This document shows, in pieces, positions 1 to 13,700 of a DNA stretch of 37,302 nt. The notes beneath the pieces were generated by a model. That model was given only the letters and a program-made list of their open reading frames with translations, made no database searches and was not told where the DNA came from. The stretch comes from Isoetes engelmannii. Lineage: Eukaryota > Streptophyta > Lycopodiopsida > Isoetales > Isoetaceae. Each line of letters begins with the position of its first letter. Position 1 is the first letter of the stretch. The stretch covers positions 1 through 37,302 of the forward strand of contig JAANSK020243720.1 of assembly GCA_011763485.2 (NCBI GenBank). The letters run 5' to 3'. Made by a program: the position numbers and the translations under genes.

Positions 1-77
1 CCATAGTACAGTACATGCTTGATGTATTTTGATTTTATTCTTGAATATATAGACACTCGTCCTTCAAAAAAAAAAAA
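1..77 (+). mobile_element. Possible LINE 3' end with poly(A)
   Basis: The window opens with AT-rich DNA ending in CCTTCAAAAAAAAAAAA. The same CCTTCAAAAAA ending closes the zinc-knuckle LINE tail near 32876-32887, so this could be the last bases of a related poly(A)-ended LINE whose body lies left of the window. No coding sequence is visible, and the shared stretch is short. Confidence 0.25.
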
Positions 78-1698
78 TTAAAGTTCATTTTTGTCCGACA
101 TGAAGCAATCATATTCTACTGTCAATTGCCAAACCTTGCATACACACTTGCCTTGGTTAAAAAACTACTATCTAGGTGGGCCGTTCAAGAATCTTTATGT
201 GTTTATATAAATATGTAGAGTTCATCCACTTAAAGCAATGCCAAGTTTACAAACAAACCATTGGAGTCCAATAGCTTGGAAAGGGTCAAACATATTCAAA
301 TAAGCAAGTCTCATATGTAGACTTTCCCATGAAAAAGCGGGAAATTACATAGGGACACACTATTAGGATTGAGACAGGAGGTGGGTTAGAGCCATGGGGA
401 TGCAGGTTATTCAAGTATTGATCTTCGTAAATGATAAAAATTGTATACAAATCCCATGCACATCGATCTTCATGATACATGAGAATTTTTATTTCATTTT
501 CTCTTGGGGGGCTTCCCATGGGCATGGTGCTGGAGGTTTTCTCCAGTCGAGGATCTGACGCATTCAGGTTTTAGACCTGGACAAAAAGTATTGCATCCCT
601 ATTTCTTGGCAGTGAGGTCGTGGACCTGAAACAAATCTATCGGCTCAGATTCTCTGTTCGTGCATCAATGGTCTTGGATTTGCAAGAAAAAAACCTTGAG
701 GTCTGATAATCCACCGGAACCCAGAAATCTTGCTCGAGCTGAGCATTCAGGTTTTAGGTTTCATGGGAAACCCCCCTTATGCTTGTATAACATAGGCCAG
801 TTGCCCCAAGGGATGTAAAATTCTCTTCTTCTTAACGACTGTAAAAAATGCTCTCCTCCTCCGTATGCAGAGACTTCAAAGGATTAGAATAAAATAGTGG
901 AACATATATTTAAGTAGTATGATGAGATAGTTGCCTGAATATGACATTGGGTAGATGAATGATCCTCTCCTCCAAACAAAAAAGACAGTGGTTGGTCCCA
1001 TTATAGCTAGTCATATTGAAGGTGATACATTATTCTAATTAGTAAGGTCATTTTTCACGTAATTTTGCCTCAGGATACTAGTCTTTTGACCTTGAACAAA
1101 ATTGAAGTTTCAGCTTAAAGAAACTGAAAGAGTCCCTAGTGGAATACACGAAAAAAGAAAGTGGAAAGAAGGAGATGGTCCTGATTGAAATGTGGAACCT
1201 ACTTGAATGTTTTCAACCTTCGAACATCTTTCAAACAAAAAAAATTGTTTTCAACCTTGGCAAATATGAAGAGTTGGTAGAAAGGCGCCACCTACTAATA
1301 GACAAGAAATGAATATTATTGAAATTGTATTTTAAATTGAAATTATATTTATTATTAACAGAAAATACTACTCATTGTTTGCACTATTGCCAGATCAGAG
1401 CGCACTACTTACTATAGCAAATTCTTGAACAGGAAAAGGCGCTATAGCAGCTATGGCCTCCCTCCGTCCAGCAACGAACTGCCTACTACGGATCTTTCTT
1501 CTTGTCCGCATCGGTATTCCAAGCTGCAGGTCCGTTTTTAATCCAGAGTATGCATTCTTATACCTTTCTGAAAGATTTTGCACATGCTGCTTGCCGGCTT
1601 TCGCCATGAAATTACACGAAAGACTCTCCATCTGCCTTGAAACTTGTTTGATATTACGAGGACTTCTTAAAAATTCTTGTACTGATTTTGTTTTGCAG
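78..1698. other. 5' intergenic and leader region of the ABCB gene
   Basis: I see no protein-coding gene here. The DNA is AT-rich, with an inverted-repeat element at 506-776 (listed separately). A polypyrimidine-like tract followed by TTTTGCAG ends at 1698, nine bases before the first ABCB start codon, and looks like a splice acceptor. The gene therefore probably has a 5' untranslated exon, perhaps within about 1380-1529, where GCTGCAG is followed by GTCCGT. The open frame at 1453-1764 overlaps this and has no family resemblance. No TATA box or transcription start can be fixed by eye. Confidence 0.4.
506..776. mobile_element. MITE-like inverted-repeat element (tentative)
   Basis: GGGGGGCTTCCCATG at 506-520 is mirrored by CATGGGAAACCCCCC at 762-776 (14 of 15 bases pair). 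The 270 bp between them has no coding capacity. It holds a direct repeat of GCATTCAGGTTTTAG near 559 and 743. No convincing target-site duplication flanks it, so calling it a non-autonomous DNA transposon is an inference from terminal symmetry alone. Confidence 0.3.
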
Positions 1699-1706
1699 GC
1701 CTTGAA

Positions 1707-4700
1707 ATGCCGCCATTCAGGGATTTACTCAAAGAAATGGATTGCTCTGTTCCACAAGAAATAGATATTCAGGGATCAGAAAGGGAAAAGAATGTATCAG
1801 ATGAAAAGGAGGTTTCTGTACCGGAGGAAAAGGATAAAAAGGAAGATCTTCTCCCGCCTCAAAATGGCGAGAAAGATGAAAGAAAGCAAAATACTGTCCC
1901 TTTCCATAAGCTATTTCAATTTGCGAGTCCACTGGATATCATCTACATGATAATTGGAACAATAGGAGCCATTGTCGATGGCATGTCCTTGCCATTTATG
2001 ACAATTATGCTGGGAGAGCTTCTTGATTCCTATGGAAATAATACTGGAGACTTGAACAAGCTTCTTCATGAAGTTTCAAAGGTAATAGTTTATGAAATTG
2101 ACAAAAGCAATGCATTGTCTCTAATTCTGCAAAGGTTTAATTCCTTATTATTATTATTATTATTATTCTGAATGCAGGTTGCGTTAAAAATGTTCTATTT
2201 GGGACTCGGTGCATCTGTGGCCTCTTTCTGTGGTAAGATCAGCAGATCAAAGTATTGTTTGTTGCATTGTTGATGTGGTAAGATCATTTTGATGTGGTGG
2301 ATTATTGCTTGCATGCATTGTAATGCAAAAAGAGAATGAATTTCTGTGGTAAAGATCATTATTGTTGCTTGCATTCTAATTTTTGTGTGCTTGATGGTGG
2401 AAGAGGTTACATTATGGATGTGTAGTGGAGAGAGACAAGCAGCACGAATAAGACAGCTTTACCTCAAAGCTATATTGCGTCAGGATATAGCATATTTTGA
2501 CAAAGGAACAAGTACAGGAGAAGTAGTTGAGAGAATGTGTGGAGATACATCCCTTGTTCAAGAGGCAATTGGAGAAAAGGTTAGACCATATTTAAAAATG
2601 TCTAAATTAATTTTTTATTATTTTTTCATTTACGCGTGCACATTAAAAATTGTATCTATCATCATATAAGACCTTTATCCTTGTTGGGTTTTGTAGGTTG
2701 CAAAGTTTATAAGACTACTATCAGTATTCCTCAGTGGCTTCGTGATAGCTTTTTTCAGAGGATGGTTGCTCACTCTTGTGATGTTGTCCACCATTCCACC
2801 TGTCGTTGTGTGTGGTGCAATAATGGGAATGGTTATTGCAAAGGCAACAGATGCAGGACAAAAATCATATGGAGATGCAGCAAGTTTAGTTGAGCAAGTC
2901 GTCTGCGGAATCAGAACTGTAAGTTACTCTTATTCTTATGTTTTTAGATTAGATCTACTAAATTTCATATTGCTTTCCAAGTGTTTGTTCAATAAGTTAG
3001 ATTGTTCAGATATTTCACATGTTATTATAACACAATAGTTTTGTTTCTTTATAATGGGAAAACTAGATAGCTAGAAATCCTTGATGTGCTTTAAGCAATA
3101 CATCATTGGACTCTTGGGTGGGACTCTTGCTAGGGAGCCCCATCTATGTCGCCTTGACACATGTTCTAACCACTCTTGAATGCCAAGTAGCACCATGCCG
3201 ATTGTGTTCTAATATCAAATCTTAATTATCAAGCAGAATACTAAAAAGATTCCTTGAGATGGAATCCCAGGAATCCCATCCACCCATAACAGTTATCCAA
3301 TGTATTGGAGTTATCCAATGTATGGCATTGATAACTCTTAACCATACGTCAAGATTATCAAATGGCAGGTGGCAAACTAATCTTCATTCTCAAGCATTAT
3401 ACTAGAAACATCTCCCCATAACAGTTGTTGACTCTATTGCACATGCCTACAAATACAAGCGTTCCCACACAAAAGATTATAACCTTTGCCCTTTCTTGTC
3501 TTTCCATACAACAAGGACAAACTAATTAAACCCTCTCAACATGGACAAAGGAATTGAACCCATGACTTATGGTAGAATGGGTGATGGCTCTTTGTTGCCC
3601 ATCTTACAATTACGGACTAATTTTATGCAAATTAGGATGGATTGGATAGATGGATAGGTAGGTAGGCAGGTAGGTAGGTAGGTAGGTAGGTAGAAGTTTT
3701 AATGTCGATGGAGACCAACAAAGGGCTAGAAGACGAGTACAATCATGGGTAAGAAGCCCAAACAACATAGCAAGGCACAAAGATCCAAAAATCAAACAAA
3801 ATAAATATTATTTTATTATCCAAACATGTAGAAGGCCAATGGTTTACAATATTTTTTGTGTATCCCTGTACCCTGCCCATTTCTTTTGCAAGCATGATGC
3901 CTACACCTGGCAGAGCTTCTCCCTATGGTTACACAATTGAAGAGGGGAGAGCCCTCCTGCAACTAAAGAGTGGAAAGATCCTCTATGGTTACACAACTGA
4001 AGACGATAGAGGCCCTCCTGCAACTGAGAGGGGAGAGATCCTCCTGCATTGAGAACTGGTATGAGAAACTAGTCCCTTCGAGATGAGTCGGCTAAGGGCA
4101 TCTTGAAATCGAACTAAGAGATGGCGAGGACGATCAATCCCTCTACTCCCATCCTACTAGCAGACAACTCCCCCAACCTTCATATGCATACTCTCAGTGA
4201 AGAAATACAAAGCCTCATCCAACTTTGAACGATCGTTTGTCTCTGCCTCTACGACTATAATGCGCAAGTTCAGGCTCTTGGTATTAGATACTATCGATAC
4301 AATACAGAGGCACCCTGGTCCTGTTCGCTAGCCTGACGCTAGGGTTCTTGATCTACTGTGGAGTGTGGAGATGTCTGTACCCCCCACCTCAACATAATGC
4401 TTTTCTTGCATCGAGACTTCAACTTCCCCCACCGACTGCTGACCATTAAAGTCGGTATCCGGGTCAAGGAATAACTGTAAAAGTTGTGACTCGAAATAGA
4501 GACAGTGATGGTGGTACCATACATACATCCCTCATACTGAATAGTCTGTATCTAGCTACAAAATGCATGTGGAAAATGTTAGAGCTCTAAATGCAAAGCC
4601 TGCATGAGATCCTAGGGGGTGGCATTTGGATTCGGTTTCGTCTCTCACTCGGAGTAAAACAAACAATGACGTATTAAATACTGCTCCAAGAGACAGGTTT

Positions 4701-7700
4701 CCTCCCACTCCAGAGAGCATCTATGTGCTGCCACATTTTGTATTTCCAAAAAGTAGTTCAAATGGATGAAGACCGACTACCAAGGGCGGCCTTGGCGGTC
4801 GCGATGGACTCGTAACGCCTCAAAGCCTGCTGGAAAAACAAGAAGGCGCAGTGGTTGTTCCAAATGGCATGTCCAGACACACAGGTGTGTACGAGTCCGC
4901 ACGAAGAAGGGACACGAGGAGCTGAAGGCCTACCTAGACGCCTGCTTCCTTGGCAAACTTTGGGACGCTGAGGCTTTGGCACATGTGAACGCAGGCAGTA
5001 CAGACAACAATTGAATCCCATGCGTAAGCGAGAACCCCAACAGTACTTGCGCACCCCCCTCTCCATGAAGAAGCGTAGGCTGATAGCCTCCATCCGAACG
5101 GGGGGACACCACCTCTGTATTGAAACTGGGAGGTGGGCAAGGGAGGCACGCGAGGTCAGAACTTGCTGTGCTGCCGCTAGGGGGTCGTTGCGGACGAACA
5201 CCATACTCTGCAAACATGCCCCTCTTATGAACAGATTAGGGCACGCTACTCTCAGTTAGTGGTTTCGGGCCAGACACTTCATCTAATGTTGAACACTGAC
5301 GCGGTAGGAACTCTTGGGTCATACCTTCAAGAGGTCTTGGACGAACGGCATCGGCTCTGTCCCTCTAGCTTGTGATGGCATCGACTTCGTCCTTAACTTA
5401 GAACGACATCCCCGTGTCTGGTACACCAGCAAGCTCATTGTTGCCACGATTTTTCCCTTTGGGGGGGGGGGGTTCACCTGGGCCGTAATGCGCTTGTTGT
5501 TTCTCTTGTACAGGTCCCATAGGCCAATTGGCCTCCGTGGATGATAAAAATCTTATTCTATTCTATTCTATTCTATTCTATTCTATTCTATTCTATTCTA
5601 TTCTATTCTATTCTATTCTATTATATTCTATTCTCTCGCTAAGCACTTCAATCTGTTCTAGGGAAAACTCCACATGGCAATCAAGCTCTATTGAATACTC
5701 CTCTCTCTCGCTAGGCACTTCAGGGAGAGACTAAAACTCCTTTGCCTCAGAATGAACTTATGCTGCAAACTCATCTTAAAATGGCTCATAAGAATCAAAT
5801 TTCCATCTAATGACCTTCTCCCATCAACCATGAAGGGCATTGAGGATTAAAGACAGAAGGTGACAGAATTGTCTAAACACTGGTCTCGATCTGTCTATGG
5901 CCCTGAAGGTGCACTCTGGAATGAGCACTTGATTTGTGTGGAGATCTCCTTAGTACGAATTGTACTGCTAAATCCTTCTTTATTGTTACTTCTTCTTTTC
6001 ATGATGAAGAACAAATAAGGGCAAACTCACTAGATCAAATCAAACTGGGCAAATACATAATTCGAATCAAATTGAGCGCAAATTAGGACAAACCAAATCA
6101 ATATGTAAAGCCCTAATCGAAAAGATTTGGGAAAATACGTGAAATCCAAATTATAAACCAATATCCAATAATGCAAATCCTATATTAATCAACTGGGATG
6201 TGAAAGCATAACAAACCCTGCTGGAAAATTGTTGTTTTGATCCAAAAAACTTAACCAAGCATGGCCATATCATACATCATGGGAACGGGAACGACTTTAG
6301 ATGTAGCTTTCCAAAGCGTTAAATCTCACCTGAAACGAAGTCTTGGATCAAGAGCTATGGTAAGAAATGTGACGCTGACAGGGAAACTATACTACATGTG
6401 CCCTTCAATTAGGATAGGAGGACATATGTTATGCATATATAAGCAACAAGCAATAAAGCACACTACTAAGTTAACATCCTAGCAAAATGATTAAAAATCC
6501 CCTACCTCTCGAAGGAATTAAAATAAAAATAACAATGAAGTATAATTAACATATTAGAAACCGTGAAACTTAATACAACTGAGGAAGAATGAGCTACTTC
6601 AACTAACCGAGATGCTTCATTAAGAGATGCTTCACGATCATGACAATCAAGTGGAGGCATTATTGTAAGAACATCATTGATATAATCTTGATTGTTCAAA
6701 GGAGTATATTCCTTGTAGAGGAAACCTCCTCTCCTCTCTATCAAGATTGCACAAAGGGAGTTCAAATTCTCCATGGACTTTAAACCCGCCACACCCAAGG
6801 TCATGGCTCCAAATATGAACTAGCCTAGTAATGGTGACTTTAAAATCCATTGCTCTGAGGTCACAGATTTGAGAATAAGACTACTAGCTAAATATTACTC
6901 TAATATAATAAGAATGGTCATTACTCGTCTATTTTCATGCTCTTTTAAAAGTGCTTGAATAAAAATAAATAAAATAAATAAAAACTCATTATTTAGGGCC
7001 ATCCTTTCTATTTGAAGAAAATCCTAGATGGAGTCACAAACTTAACACATTAGAAAGCATTGAAGGAAGTTCAAATTCTCCATGGCTCGCGATAAGGCTT
7101 TATTATTTAGTTAATTAATACTTTTAGGCCATACCACACATTGGCAACATCCTTTAGGAATATGATGGTTCCATGCCTAAATCATAGCTCAAACAAACAT
7201 GCACATATGATTATTTGTCTACTAGCTATATATTATTGCTTTAGTATTGATTCTAAACAAGAACATCAAGTAAAAAAATCCTTGTTATTTAGGGCCACCA
7301 TGGTTTGGATATCCCTTGTTCCATCAAAATGTTATAACTCTATCGCGTCGCATCCGATCCGATCCGATCCTGCCCATCCCATCCCATCCCATCCCATCCT
7401 ACATGACATGTGCACTTTAAATTAGAGACATCTAATTTATAAGAAATAAGCCATTCAAATGTGAAGCATAGTATTTGTATGTACGAGTAGATAGATATTT
7501 GTGTTGTACCATAGGCTATATAATTTGTGAGCTATTTTGGATGTGCTATGGAGGCACATTAGTAATCTAAAAGACAAAGGTTTTGTCTAATATCAGATAA
7601 GCAGAACAATTATGTAATATCAGATAAGAATTCAAAACTAGAGAGAAAGCATGCATAATTACAGTGAATCTAAAATGCACAAAACAAAGCATTATGAGGA

Positions 7701-10700
7701 TGATTCGCCATGTTGCTACTATATCACATGGTTTTCTTGCATGTATCTTGCTTATTTAAGAGATCAACTTGTCTATGGAAGAGCATGCATCACAGTAACG
7801 TTACTTTATGAGTCTTGCTCCATTCACTTTCCATTGCATGCCCTCATGACAACTCAAGCTCGAGGCCTATTCTATTTTTCAACAACACATCTTGTTGGTT
7901 GTTGGGTCTTATCAATGGAGTCACGAACTCAAGACATCCTAATGATGTTAGCTAGAGCCCCTCATGTGGCTCCTAAGAGACGCCTCATATGCAAGAATTT
8001 TGACATTCACATGTGTCAGATTTTGGACGGACGGTTTGACGCTCAAGCCGTTCGTCTTTGAACTGCTCGAGCAGTTTCAAGCTGAGCGGCAGAACGGAAA
8101 GTCGGTCGTCGAGCCGCTAACGCCCACATGTGAGGCCTCTCTAAAAGGGCCAAAATATATGCAACACTTAGAGGAACCTAATGCATAATAATTGGCTCAT
8201 GCGTAGATGGCAATGATATATGATTACCTAGTATTAAAGGTAGTATCAACATTGATGATTTGAGTCTCTTCGGCTTCTAATGTGCATGCTAAGTGTTGCT
8301 AGAGGTACAAATATTTGCACTTGTATATCTAGGAGGAGGAGCATTAACAAGGGCAGATGCGGCATTGCAAGACATGGTAACCCTTCTTTTTTATACAATA
8401 AAGGAAATTAATTACGGGGGCCAGAGTCTAAATGCAACAGTCGTCAACATACACCCCACATTTAAAAGAGTAGATGGATTAACAGATGGAACAAGATTCT
8501 TAATGAAACTGAACTAGTTTTGAAGATGTTGTGAACTCGATTGAAACAATGATGTAACCCCTTGGTTGTGAAAGTCCCTCCATGGATTTAGGAGCGACGC
8601 CCCCATGTCACTTCTGGAGGCAATGATAGATCTGCTATGCTTGAAAGATATAAAGACTGATCCAACATGTTCAATCACTTGTTTTTGTGCCTATCCATCG
8701 GAAAGCTTCATTTAAGGTTTCAGGTTGTGACAAGGACCTCTAAGCCTAAATCCAAATAGCAAAGTAAATCATGTGGAATGTTCTGGCTAGATTAGAAATC
8801 GATTTGGGCTTGTCTAATTGAAGTTCCCTTGCTTCATATTCATCCCAAAATCCAAATCTAAATTTGCAACTGGCTTAAATCACCCATGGTAAATACATTG
8901 TAGTATTGTACTTCCTATATAGTACTCTTATAGTATGCATGCAACGTACAAGACGAGGTAACATACGAGAGCTAAAATAAAGTACAAAAAAGAAAAGTTA
9001 AAACGTGTTGTTTAAAGTATGCATATGGTATGTACGGTACCTTGAAATATGTACAAGCAAATTCTCTTTTTTTCTTTTTTCAAAGTCATAAAAAACTTGT
9101 ATGGTACCTATAAAATACGTATCAAACCTATAAAATGAGTATGCATACGTTAACCAATACACAAATTCTTCTTTCCTCATTTTTTACACAAAATGCACAC
9201 GTACGTACGTACGTACATTACGTAAGTACCTTACCTCATATAGTACGCGTATTCAACCTACACTGAGTAAATGTTGATATTTAACCCCACAAAGGCATCG
9301 GTTTCAGACTTCATGGTGAAATAGTTCCAAGATCAAAAGCTTTTGGCATATATTTCATGTTTTGGCAGTTTGCGATCGAATTCATGCCACTTTCACCTCT
9401 AAGAGAAAGATAAAGACAAAAACCAGATCTTGTTTTCCCAGTTCTACTTTATCTTAAGTCTTGCCTCGAGCTATATCCGACAACTGTCTCCTCCGCCATA
9501 GTCATTTAGCAAAGAACTATACGTGTTGCCTGATTAATGGGCGTAATTTCACCAAACATTTATTAGGTTCAATAATTTCCATGAGGAGGATGCCTTGTCT
9601 GGTGGCGCTATCGGAGCCCTTAATACGATGTAATGGGCCTCTAGTAGGAATTACCTAATACTTAATTTGATTTTAAAGTACCTTAGGTTAACACGACGTA
9701 ATGGGGTAATGGGCCGCCTCATAGGATTTACCTAATACTTTAAATTGATTTTGCAAAGTAGCTTAGGAATTACCTAATACTTAAATTGAGTTTACAAAGT
9801 AGCTTAGGTTAGTTTAGTTAACACGACATAATGGGCCTCCTAATAGGAATTACCTAATACATACATAATGGGGCCTCTCATGGGCACTTAGCACATAATT
9901 TGATTTTGCAAAATACCTCAGGTTCGTTTAGTTAGTCGTTTGCCTCTTAGGGAAAGACTATGTTTTAGACGGATTCACGATGTTTTGGATAGCAAGCAAC
10001 ATAATGATGAAAAAAATCATTATACTACTTGCAAATCCGTCCTTGCTTTCTTTTCTGCAATGGAATCTCCACGAACCCATACCCAAATTAGATTCCTAAT
10101 CAATTTCCATTAGCAGAGTGCATAAGATGGTAGCTAGAGTGTTTGTGCGTTGGGAGGTAAAAAATAAGGTAGAGTACGAAGCAAATTCTCTCAAATCACA
10201 TGCCTGCCAGAGCAAACTTCTGTTTAATCTGAAAAGTAGTGCAAAGGCCTTCCAAATGTCGGGCATTCGCCATTATTATAATTTGATCTTCCACCTAATA
10301 TGTGAGTTTGGGGCATTTATTGCGTGATTGAGGGATGCATATGGTTTGAAGATAATAGATTCACCCAAAAGAATATATTCGTCAAATTCATCATAGAATC
10401 AAGTTAATGCCATTGTTCATGCTTGAAATTCTATATTAAAGTAGCATGTAAGCTGGAAAGTATAATAGCCTTACTAAGATATTACACATTTACATTCTCA
10501 GCCTGAAAGCCTCTTTGTGTGTAGGTTGCATCTTTCACAGGTGAAAAGAAAGCAGTTGACCAATATGATCGGGCACTCAAAAAGGCATATAAGTCCAGTT
10601 TGTACCAGGGCCTGGCTTCAGGGTTATCTCTAGGAGTTATGTTCTTGATATTCTTTGCTGGATATGCTTTGGCTCTTTGGTATGGCTCCAAACTTATCAT

Positions 10701-13700
10701 GAACAACCATGGCTACACCGGAGGGAAGGTTATCAACATCATCCTAGTTGTTCTCTTGGGAAGCATGTAAATGACACTTCCTCATAAAATAATAATATCT
10801 ATTATTATATTATTCCTATCAGAAAATAACTGTTCAATTCATTCCCTATGCAGGTCATTAGGTCAATCTTCACCATGCTTAGCTGCATTTTCTGCTGGTC
10901 AAGCTGCAGCATACAACATATTTGCAGTTATTCATCGTGTTCCCCCTATCGACATATACGACTCTAAAGGATTGACAATTGAGAATTTTGAAGGCTCTAT
11001 AGAACTCCAAAATGTTGAATTTGCCTATCCAGCACGGCCTGATGCGATAGTCTTCAAACAATTTAGTCTTGAAATACCTTCAGGTGTTACTGCAGCACTA
11101 GTTGGCGAAAGTGGAAGTGGTAAATCCACAGTGATTAGATTGATAAATAGATTTTATGATCCGCAAAGCGGGGAAGTCATGCTGGATGGTATCAACATTA
11201 AAAAGTTACAACTGAAATGGACCAGACAACAAATCGGTCTTGTAAGTCAAGAGCCAATCTTGTTCAATATGTCAATTAAAGAAAACATTGCCTATGGCAA
11301 CGAAAATGCAACACTTGATGAAATAAAAGCTGCGGCAAGTCTTGCTAATGCTGCCAATTTCATTCATGTATTGCCTCAGGTAAGACATTCACCTCTGCAC
11401 ACTACTAAAATTGGTTATCTATCACACATAATGTTTTCCATTGTTTCCCATCAGGGATATGATACTGAAGTTGGTCAAAGTGGATCAAAGATTTCTGGAG
11501 GTCAAAAGCAACGTATTGCTATTGCCAGAGCAATCTTAAAAGATCCAAAGATACTTCTCTTGGATGAAGCTACTAGTGCACTGGATACTGCATCTGAAAG
11601 ACTTGTTCAGGAAGCCCTTGATCGAATAATGGCCAATCATACTACTGTGGTGGTTGCACATAGATTATCTACTATCAAGAATGCAAATTTAATTGCTGTA
11701 GTACAGAATGGGACGGTAGTTGAGAAAGGTTATCTATCTACTGACATGCTACAAAACAGTATGAAAATTTCAGCGATACTGATATTTATTAAAAATTACA
11801 GGGACACATAACGAACTATTGAAAAATACGCATGGTGCTTATTCTCAACTGGCTCGTCTACAGGAGATGCACAAAGGCAAGAAAATCCACTTTGATCCAA
11901 ATGTAAAAGAGCAAGAACCAACAATATTAAGAGAACGTAGTAGAAGCTCACCTCCAGATAGCAGACAACAAGCCGAACCTTCGAAGATAAAGGAAGACAT
12001 TGAAGCAGCCGTGCCTAAAGAAACTTCTATATTTCGTCTTGCAAGCCTAAATAAACCAGAGACTCCGGTGGCTCTGTTGGGCTCTTTGGCAGCCATTACA
12101 AATGGCACAATTTTCCCTGTATATGGATTCTTGTTATCAAGTATGATTGCTACATTTTATCAAACTAATCATCACAAGCTGCGAAAAGATGCAGACTTCT
12201 GGGCTATGATGTTTGTTTTCCTGGGTCTGATAATGCTCGTGGCTGCACCCTTGCAAAGTTACTGTTTTGCTATTGTCGGTAGCAGGCTAGTTCGTCGTAT
12301 CAGAAAGATGGTCTTTGCCAATGTAGTCCGTCAGGAGATCTCCTGGTTCGACAATTCTGCAAATTCAAGGTCTGCTTTAGGGTTTATGGTTTAAATTCAA
12401 GGTCTGCTTTAGGGTTTATGGTTTAGGGTTTATGTTTTTTTTATTTCTTTTTAATTTGATTCACTTTTTTAAACTCCTACGTGGTTATATTGGCAATGCA
12501 GTGGTGCCATTTCTGCCCGACTTTCCACAGATGCAATAAGCGTTCGCACTATGGTTGCAGACTCATTGGCACTTGTGGTGCAAAATATAGCAACTGCTAT
12601 TACTGGGTTGCTCATTGCATTCACTGCAAGTTGGCAGCTCTCGCTTATATTCATTGCAATGGGTCCTCTTATGAGTGTCCAAGGTCTTGTTCAAGTGAAA
12701 ATGGTGACAGGATTTAGTGGAGACTCTAAGGTAATCACATTTCCTGTGTTCCTTATATGTCTTAGATTTTCTCTTCCTTCCATAGATTACTTCGTCTTTC
12801 GGGATTCTCTCTCTAGAAGGAGAGTGTATTTAAATGTTTTTCAATTACCTTTGGATATAGAAAAATTACATCTTTAGCCATTTGTATTGCAGATAAAATA
12901 TGAAGAGGCTACTCAAATTGCAACTGATGCTGTGAGTAATATCCGAACTGTCGCATCATTTTGTGCAGAGGAAAATGTGCTTGAGTTATATGAAAGAAGA
13001 TGTGATATCCCACTAAGGAATGGCTTGCGCACTGCCATTGTTAGTGGAGTTGGAATGGCAACTTCAACTATCATCCAATTTGGATCACAATCGCTTATTT
13101 TTTGGTATGGTGCTCAAATGGTGCACGATGGGAAGACAACATTCAAGGCCGTTCTCAAAGTAAGAGTGTCCTTTTTCTATTTTCTTTAAAATTTATAGAG
13201 ATTGGTAAAATTAGTTGGTTCAAAGTCGAAAATTTAGTTGGAGGTGGCTTATAATAGCATAGTATGGCCATGCCTACACAAATGCAACATGTTATGAAAA
13301 AAATAGAATAGAATAGCGTTTTAACGTCCATGGAGACCAATAGGCCATATGACCCATACAATGGACTAGAACAACCCAGAACATCACCAAACATAATGAA
13401 AACGTTACAAAGCTTGCGCAAAAGTCCAGATGAAACTATGACTTGGCCCTTAGGCCATACAATCAAACTAGACTTGAAATTCTATGTAGTAATATATGGT
13501 TTCTGTTATCTAAACATAATTAATCTAATAGTTGGATGACTAGTGGTCTAGAATAATTGATGTACCTCCACGATAAACTACCCACTTCTTCTAGATTCTT
13601 TATGTTATCTTTTATTGGCAGTAATAAACTAGCCAAGGCATACCAACTAATCTAGGAATATGAGGGCTTTTAATGTCTATAGGAAAAGGAGGAGGGCATA

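Larger units (their letters stand above)
2919..10524 (+). other. ABCB intron 4, 7.6 kb, repeat-filled
   Basis: This intron separates exon 4 (ending GIRT) from exon 5 (starting [11 protein letters not shown]), a junction inside the conserved IRTVASF segment of ABCB proteins. It contains an antisense LINE 3' end with a (TAGG)n tail, a GC-richer block of unknown origin (3858-4750), a sense LINE 3' end with a (TTCTA)n tail, short microsatellites, a hairpin cluster near 8.0 kb and a minisatellite near 9.7 kb. I see no gene in the unlisted stretches: 2919-3630, 5640-7350, 7400-8005, 8135-9195 and 9940-10524. Open frames there are short and unlike any family I know. Confidence 0.8.

Noticed and set aside
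1453-1764. 103-codon plus-strand frame before ABCB
   Set aside because: It crosses the likely splice acceptor at 1698 and overlaps the ABCB coding exon in another frame. No known domain.
3530-3620. Possible tRNA-derived SINE: GGGTTCAATTCC on the minus strand resembles a B box
   Set aside because: No matching A box at the expected distance and no cloverleaf, so not supported as a SINE or tRNA.
4758-5213. 151-codon minus-strand open frame
   Set aside because: It overlaps the LINE ORF2 C-terminal sequence, which is recognisable on the plus strand; the minus frame is its shadow.
7651-8061. 136-codon open frame in ABCB intron 4
   Set aside because: No family resemblance, low-complexity surroundings, and it runs into the hairpin cluster. 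Probably chance.
12375-12431. Interstitial telomere-like TTTAGGG words
   Set aside because: Only two or three separated TTTAGGG words occur, created by the 32 bp duplication. It is not a telomeric array.
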